NCBI GenBank assembly: GCA_002707085.1
Contig: PALY01000004.1
Location: 1 to 19,794 of the forward strand
DNA length: 19,794 bases
DNA from: Deltaproteobacteria bacterium
Lineage (GTDB): Bacteria; Myxococcota_A; UBA796
Direction of reading: 5' to 3'
Both the position numbers and the translations under genes were made by a program. Every line of letters starts with the position of its first letter. Position 1 is the first letter of the stretch. Below are positions 15,744 through 19,794 of this stretch, piece by piece. The notes under the pieces are model-generated. The model ran no database searches and was not told the DNA's origin. It was given only the letters and a program-made list of their open reading frames with translations.

Positions 15744-17525
15744 ATGAACATGTTTTTACTTTGGATGTTTGCGTGTATGCCAAAAACTCCAACCACCGTG
15801 GAGTCTGGCTTGACCAACACCCAACAAAACGTCGATAGCAAAGCACTGCACAGCTTGTTGGAAGACCACTGGGAAGCCACGATGAAACGATGGCCCATCT
15901 GGGCCACAGAGTTGGGCGACCGACGATATGACGATCAACTTCCAGAAACGAGTCCCGAATCATGGGAGAAAAGTCGTCAAGGTATTCAGCTTTGGCGAGA
16001 CCGAATCGCCAAAATCGACGCATCACAACTCACCGATTCCGATCGCATCACCCTGGAATTCCTGGATTCCGTTTTTGCCGATGCCCAAACACAATCTGTG
16101 TGTTTGGATGAACAATGGAAGCTCTCTCCTCGTTCCAATGCTTTCGGCAGCCTCTCTAGGCTCGCTGAAATCGCCGATCTGAAAACCCCGGAAGGGGGAA
16201 GCAACCTGTTGTCCCGATACGGAAACATCGGCACCTATATCGACGGACAAATCGCCAATCTTCGTTTGGGAATGCAAGCTGGACGAACCCCCAATGCTGA
16301 AAGCTTACGTCGAACCATAGAAATGTTGGACACAGAGTTGGCCAAGCCATCTCAAGAATGGAGATTTCTCAAACCCATTCAAGCCACACGCACCGACTGG
16401 GCGCCAGATGAAAAAGAACGTTTTGAAATCGCGATTCGTACTGTAAACCAACAGATCATCAGACCCGCGTTTGTCCGATATCGAAGTTTTCTAAACGACG
16501 AACTCTTGCCGGTTTCCCGACCTACAGAAAAGGCTGGAGTCCTTCACCTACCGAATGGAAAGGCCTGCTATGAAGCCGCCATTTCACACCACACAACCAT
16601 GGAAAAAACAGCGGCAGAGCTACACCAGACCGGACTCGATGCCTTGGCAGGAATTCACGACGAGTTTCGCGCCCTGGGTGAGTCGGTTTGGAATGAAAGC
16701 GACCTGAAACAGATCTTTCACCGGCTTCGCACAGACCAAGACTTGTTTTTCTCGGATTCCGATGCGGTGGTCCAAAAAGCAGAATCAAGCCTCCGGCGTG
16801 CCGAATCGGTGGTCGAAAAGTACTTTGGAATCCTGCCCAAAGCTGCATGCATCGTCACACCAATTCCAGATTTCGAAGCACCATACTCAACCATCGCCTA
16901 TTACCGTCCGCCACGGCCTGATGGCAGTGTCCCTGGGCAATACTTCATCAACAAATACAAGCCTGAAACACGCCCCATCCACGAAGCGGAAGTTCTCGCT
17001 TTCCACGAATCTGTACCCGGACATCACCTCCAGTTGGCCATCGCCCAAGAACAGGCGTCATTGCCCGAGTTTCGAAAACACTTCAGGGCCACCGCATATA
17101 CAGAAGGATGGGCCCTCTATACAGAGCGGCTCGCCGACGAAATGGGACTGTACTCGAGCGATATCGACAGGCTGGGAATGCTCTCATTCGATGCATGGCG
17201 TGCAGCACGACTGGTGGTCGATACCGGCCTCCATGCCGAAGGCTGGAGTCGCGCCCAAGCCATCGACTTCATGCTTGAAAACACCCCACTCGCACCCAAC
17301 AACATCGAAAACGAAGTCGACCGATACCTCAGTTGGCCGGGCCAGGCTTTAGCATACAAAACCGGCCAAATCGAAGTACTCAGACTGCGTTCAAAGGCCC
17401 AAGAAGAACTGGGTTCCGCTTTCAACATCAAGGACTGGCATGATGCCGTACTTCAGGTGGGAGCCGTACCCTTGCCTGTATTGGAAGGACACCTTGATCG
17501 TTGGATAAAACAACGCAAACAGTGA
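15744..17525 (+). CDS. DUF885-family peptidase-like lipoprotein
   Basis: The 593-residue protein has a short lipoprotein signal, MNMFLLWMFAC, with Cys11 as the anchor. The rest matches DUF885. HESVPGHH at 421-428 and TEGWALYTERLADE, with Glu454 about 30 residues later, form a gluzincin-like zinc site. Other family elements are the C-terminal LAPNNIENEVDRYLSWPGQALAYK and a long helical N-terminal half (EDHWEATMKRWPIWATELGD). DUF885 proteins are thought to be metallopeptidases, but substrates are mostly unknown. It should face the periplasm or outer membrane. It starts 70 bases from thyA on the opposite strand. ATG 15750 is an alternative start. Its TGA ends 1 nt from the stop of the convergent hydrolase. 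Confidence 0.88.
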   Translation: MNMFLLWMFACMPKTPTTVESGLTNTQQNVDSKALHSLLEDHWEATMKRWPIWATELGDRRYDDQLPETSPESWEKSRQGIQLWRDRIAKIDASQLTDSDRITLEFLDSVFADAQTQSVCLDEQWKLSPRSNAFGSLSRLAEIADLKTPEGGSNLLSRYGNIGTYIDGQIANLRLGMQAGRTPNAESLRRTIEMLDTELAKPSQEWRFLKPIQATRTDWAPDEKERFEIAIRTVNQQIIRPAFVRYRSFLNDELLPVSRPTEKAGVLHLPNGKACYEAAISHHTTMEKTAAELHQTGLDALAGIHDEFRALGESVWNESDLKQIFHRLRTDQDLFFSDSDAVVQKAESSLRRAESVVEKYFGILPKAACIVTPIPDFEAPYSTIAYYRPPRPDGSVPGQYFINKYKPETRPIHEAEVLAFHESVPGHHLQLAIAQEQASLPEFRKHFRATAYTEGWALYTERLADEMGLYSSDIDRLGMLSFDAWRAARLVVDTGLHAEGWSRAQAIDFMLENTPLAPNNIENEVDRYLSWPGQALAYKTGQIEVLRLRSKAQEELGSAFNIKDWHDAVLQVGAVPLPVLEGHLDRWIKQRKQ

Positions 17526-17526
17526 C

Positions 17527-18705
17527 TTACTGAGCTTCGACCGTCACATCCATATTGCCAGCCAACCATTCGCTTGCCGTAAACGCCTGGTCACGCTCAT
17601 CGCCTTTCATCCATCCACGAATGTGGGCCAAGACAATGGTCCGACTCAACCGTTGTATCTCCGCCACATCCGACCAGCCGCCTTCCACACCATCACACTC
17701 ACTGGTAAAAAATGGCGCGAGATCACACATATTGGAAAACGCATAATGCCCAGTGTCATGAAAATTCACGAGTACTTTGGGTGAACTCATGTACTCAAAG
17801 GATGGATAGATTTCCTGGTTGTAGTCCAACACTCCATCCGCATCACCACCAAGCACCAAAGGATGACGCACCGACTGTAATCCAGGAGCAGAAATCCCAT
17901 CGGAACCAAAGGCGTACCACATTCCGGGTGCCATCGGCACAGTGACCACCGCACGCGGATCCGTCATTCGATGATCGGCCAACATCTCGTTGGTGAGAAC
18001 ATCAAGGCTTCCGCACAATCGTCCACCACCGTATGAACAGCGCATCACGAGGCCCTCGACATCCAGGACCCCTCCACCCACCATCATCGAAGTCAGGGCG
18101 CCAAAAGAATGACCGACCATGGCGTATTCATCGCCATCGACCAAACCATAGGTCAATTCTTCTTCATCCCCTACACGTCGCAACAGTTCATCTACAGATT
18201 CGATGACATCTGCGGGTCGTTGAACAGTAATGTCCAACAAACGATCATCGTTCAAATCCAAAAAAGTGTTGTATCGATGCTGAGAACTCACAACCACGAA
18301 CCCATGGCTCGCTAAAAATTCCGTCAGGTAAATTGACTGGAAACGAATGCCTCCGTACCCATGGGAAAAGGCCACAAGCGGGTATGGACCAAAGTTCAAA
18401 TCTGGTTCAGCGTACCGAACCGCATCACCCGCAAGACCCAAAGGCGGGTACGGGTCGCGCTCGTCCTCTTCAGAAACCAACGCTGGGTACCAGACTTCCG
18501 CCACCATTTCCTTGCCCCGACTATCCACCCATTCCATGGTGAGCGCACCCACTCCCAATGGACCCCACTCTTCTGGTGAAGACCACTCCAGTTCCGCCGG
18601 CTCCGACACAGCCGGCGCTGGCTGTTCAGGACTTTTGGAAGAACACCCAAAGCAAAACCAGGAAAGGATGAGGAATGAATATTTCAGTGGTGCCTCTCTT
18701 TTCAC
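17527..18705 (-). CDS. Alpha/beta-hydrolase lipoprotein, PAF-acetylhydrolase/dienelactone-hydrolase-like
   Basis: The 392-residue precursor starts MKREAPLKYSFLILSWFCFGC, a lipoprotein signal with Cys21. The hydrolase fold shows PLVAFSHGYGG (oxyanion region), nucleophile Ser200 in VGHSFGALTS, likely acid Asp288 or Asp290 in LGGDADG, and His320 in DTGHYAFSN. This arrangement resembles platelet-activating-factor acetylhydrolases and related esterases. Extra cysteines (Cys223, Cys231, Cys327 and a later one) may form disulfides outside the cell. The start is GTG 18705, overlapping the modC TGA as GTGA; no other in-frame start precedes the signal. Substrate is unknown, and the coupling to a molybdate transporter is odd. 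Confidence 0.85.
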   Translation of the reverse strand: MKREAPLKYSFLILSWFCFGCSSKSPEQPAPAVSEPAELEWSSPEEWGPLGVGALTMEWVDSRGKEMVAEVWYPALVSEEDERDPYPPLGLAGDAVRYAEPDLNFGPYPLVAFSHGYGGIRFQSIYLTEFLASHGFVVVSSQHRYNTFLDLNDDRLLDITVQRPADVIESVDELLRRVGDEEELTYGLVDGDEYAMVGHSFGALTSMMVGGGVLDVEGLVMRCSYGGGRLCGSLDVLTNEMLADHRMTDPRAVVTVPMAPGMWYAFGSDGISAPGLQSVRHPLVLGGDADGVLDYNQEIYPSFEYMSSPKVLVNFHDTGHYAFSNMCDLAPFFTSECDGVEGGWSDVAEIQRLSRTIVLAHIRGWMKGDERDQAFTASEWLAGNMDVTVEAQ

Positions 18706-19352
18706 ACATCGCCCAAGGTGTTGATCACCCGACCTTGATTGAGTTCATACACAGAGTGTACCAAGGCATCGATATCTGAGCGTTGGTGACTGACCAACAC
18801 CAAGGGAAGATCCCATCGTTCTTGCACACCTTGCAACATCCCAACCAAACGCGTCCGACGTTCGCGATCAAGCGCTGAAAACGGCTCATCACAGAGCAGC
18901 ACAGCGGGTTCAGACAATATGGCCATACCCAATGCGACCCGCTGTCGTTCACCGCCCGACAAATTCCGCACACGTCTATCCAACAGATGATCAATCTCCA
19001 GCATGGCCGCAACTTCGTCGATGCCCATTCTCCCTTGTGCGCGTTTCACTCCGAACAACAGGTTCTCGCGGGCATTCAACAGCGGAAACAACAAACCATC
19101 TTGCATCACCAAACCTGTCCGACGGTCTGATGGCAACATCCATTGAGCGTCTTTTTGAAAGGTGCGGCCGGCCACCTGAATGTGCGCCTCTTCCGGGCGA
19201 ACCAAACCGGCCATGATGCGCAACAGCGTTGTTTTGCCACAGCCCGAAGGCCCGAACAGAGCCAATGAACGCGACTCAGTGGAAATATCCACATCAATCG
19301 AAAACGATTCACTGACCGTATGTTTGACCTGGATCTGGAAGAAAGGATTCAT
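18702..19352 (-). CDS. modC: Molybdate-type ABC transporter ATP-binding protein (short form, no Mop domain)
   Basis: The 216-residue ATPase has Walker A GPSGCGKT (34-41), Q-loop Gln84, signature LSGGE (131-135), Walker B VLLCDE (151-156) and switch His189. It follows modB, and the ModC-like FSIDVDISTESRSLALFGPSG supports molybdate or tungstate import. E. coli ModC is about 350 residues, with a C-terminal molybdate-binding Mop domain; this one ends right after the ATPase, so regulation by bound molybdate is probably absent. ATG 19352 overlaps the modB TGA and has GGGAGGAA (19358-19365) 5 nt upstream. A longer frame from GTG 19385 lies inside modB and is unlikely. Other anion importers share this ATPase type, so the substrate is likely rather than certain. 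Confidence 0.88.
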   Translation of the reverse strand: MNPFFQIQVKHTVSESFSIDVDISTESRSLALFGPSGCGKTTLLRIMAGLVRPEEAHIQVAGRTFQKDAQWMLPSDRRTGLVMQDGLLFPLLNARENLLFGVKRAQGRMGIDEVAAMLEIDHLLDRRVRNLSGGERQRVALGMAILSEPAVLLCDEPFSALDRERRTRLVGMLQGVQERWDLPLVLVSHQRSDIDALVHSVYELNQGRVINTLGDV

Positions 19353-19794
19353 GACACTTCCTCCCTCAACCTGCGTTGTCTCCACACCAAACGCTCAAAC
19401 ACAAACAACGCACAAAGGCTGATCCCCAAAGACAGCCACACCAAAGTCGTGATGCCATCTTCGCTGCCAGGCCGTTCCGCCAGCGCATACACTGCAAGCG
19501 CTATCGTTCTTGTCTCTTCCGGCTGGTCTCCTGCAACCATCGCCGTGGCACCAAATTCTCCCATGGCCCGAGCAAAAGCCAACACACACCCCGCAGCGAT
19601 ACCGGGCAAGGCCATAGGCAACGTGACCCGAAGAAATGCTTGCCAGGGGGTCAAACCCAATGTCTGGGCCAATTGTTCATACCGAACATCCACAGATTCT
19701 ATGGCCTGACGGACGAGAATAAGAAGAAGAGGGAAACCCACCACGGCGGCCGCAACAACCGCCGCCCACTGGGTGAACACAAGTTGAATGCCAA
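19349..19794 (-). CDS. modB: Molybdate-type ABC transporter permease, 5' end beyond the window
   Basis: The visible 147 codons are the C-terminal part of a ModB-like permease; the frame stays open to the window edge (GIQLVFTQWAAVV). The loop that docks to the ATPase is recognisable: LAQTLGLTPWQAFLRVTLPMALPGIAAG, followed by LAFARAMGEFGATAMVAGDQPEETRT, which is very typical of ModB. About four membrane segments are visible. It should move oxyanion from a periplasmic ModA across the inner membrane; modA is not in this window. Its TGA overlaps the modC ATG. Confidence 0.9.
   Translation of the reverse strand, partial: GIQLVFTQWAAVVAAAVVGFPLLLILVRQAIESVDVRYEQLAQTLGLTPWQAFLRVTLPMALPGIAAGCVLAFARAMGEFGATAMVAGDQPEETRTIALAVYALAERPGSEDGITTLVWLSLGISLCALFVFERLVWRQRRLREEVS
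19358..19365 (-). promoter_or_regulatory. Shine-Dalgarno of modC inside the end of modB
   Basis: On the minus strand the bases are GGGAGGAA, ending 5 nt before ATG 19352. This fixes the modC start and supports translational coupling with modB. Confidence 0.75.

Overview
The window looks like chromosomal DNA of a Gram-negative, Myxococcota/Deltaproteobacteria-like bacterium. I infer this from the moderate-to-high GC, the many small lipoproteins with acidic or Gly/Asp-rich spacers, and myxobacterial-type families (a large GH13 amylase family, a GH57/DUF3536 protein, a TolB-like lipoprotein with a CxxCH motif). No tRNA, rRNA, CRISPR array, insertion sequence or phage gene was seen. Gene density is very high: no stretch over 300 bases lacks a gene, and several neighbours overlap by a few bases.

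Layout. (1) Positions 1-6679 (+): alpha-glucan metabolism. A GH13 amylase-family enzyme is followed 2 nt later by one 1537-residue protein joining GH57, GH77 (4-alpha-glucanotransferase) and GT35 (alpha-glucan phosphorylase) modules. The start of the GH13 gene looks frame-disrupted or truncated. (2) 6769-8946 (-): a lipoprotein with an Ig-like region, CxxCH and propeller-like repeats, followed by a small membrane protein. (3) 9088-12307: an M23-type peptidase, a MerT-like membrane protein, a possible 43-codon ORF carrying an msrA-like tail, an orphan lipoprotein, msrA and another lipoprotein. (4) 12439-13980 (+): a copper-type CsoR repressor and an SO_0444-family Cu/Zn efflux permease with a fused C-terminal HMA domain. 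Their promoter carries two nearly identical palindromic operators. (5) 13984-15673 (-): thyA, folA and a small membrane protein, chained by 4-nt start/stop overlaps; they supply dTMP and recycle folate. (6) 15744-17525 (+): a DUF885 peptidase-like lipoprotein. (7) 17527-19794 (-): modB (cut by the window edge), modC and an alpha/beta-hydrolase lipoprotein, again chained by 4-nt overlaps.

The most noteworthy items are the single-chain GH57-GH77-GT35 protein, which could trim, rearrange and phosphorolyse alpha-glucan within one polypeptide; the compact self-regulated CsoR promoter driving a permease-HMA fusion; and a 25/28-nt duplicate of the msrA 3' coding region lying in frame in a tiny His/Cys-rich ORF. 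All functional statements are read from sequence motifs and remembered family features; no search was run.
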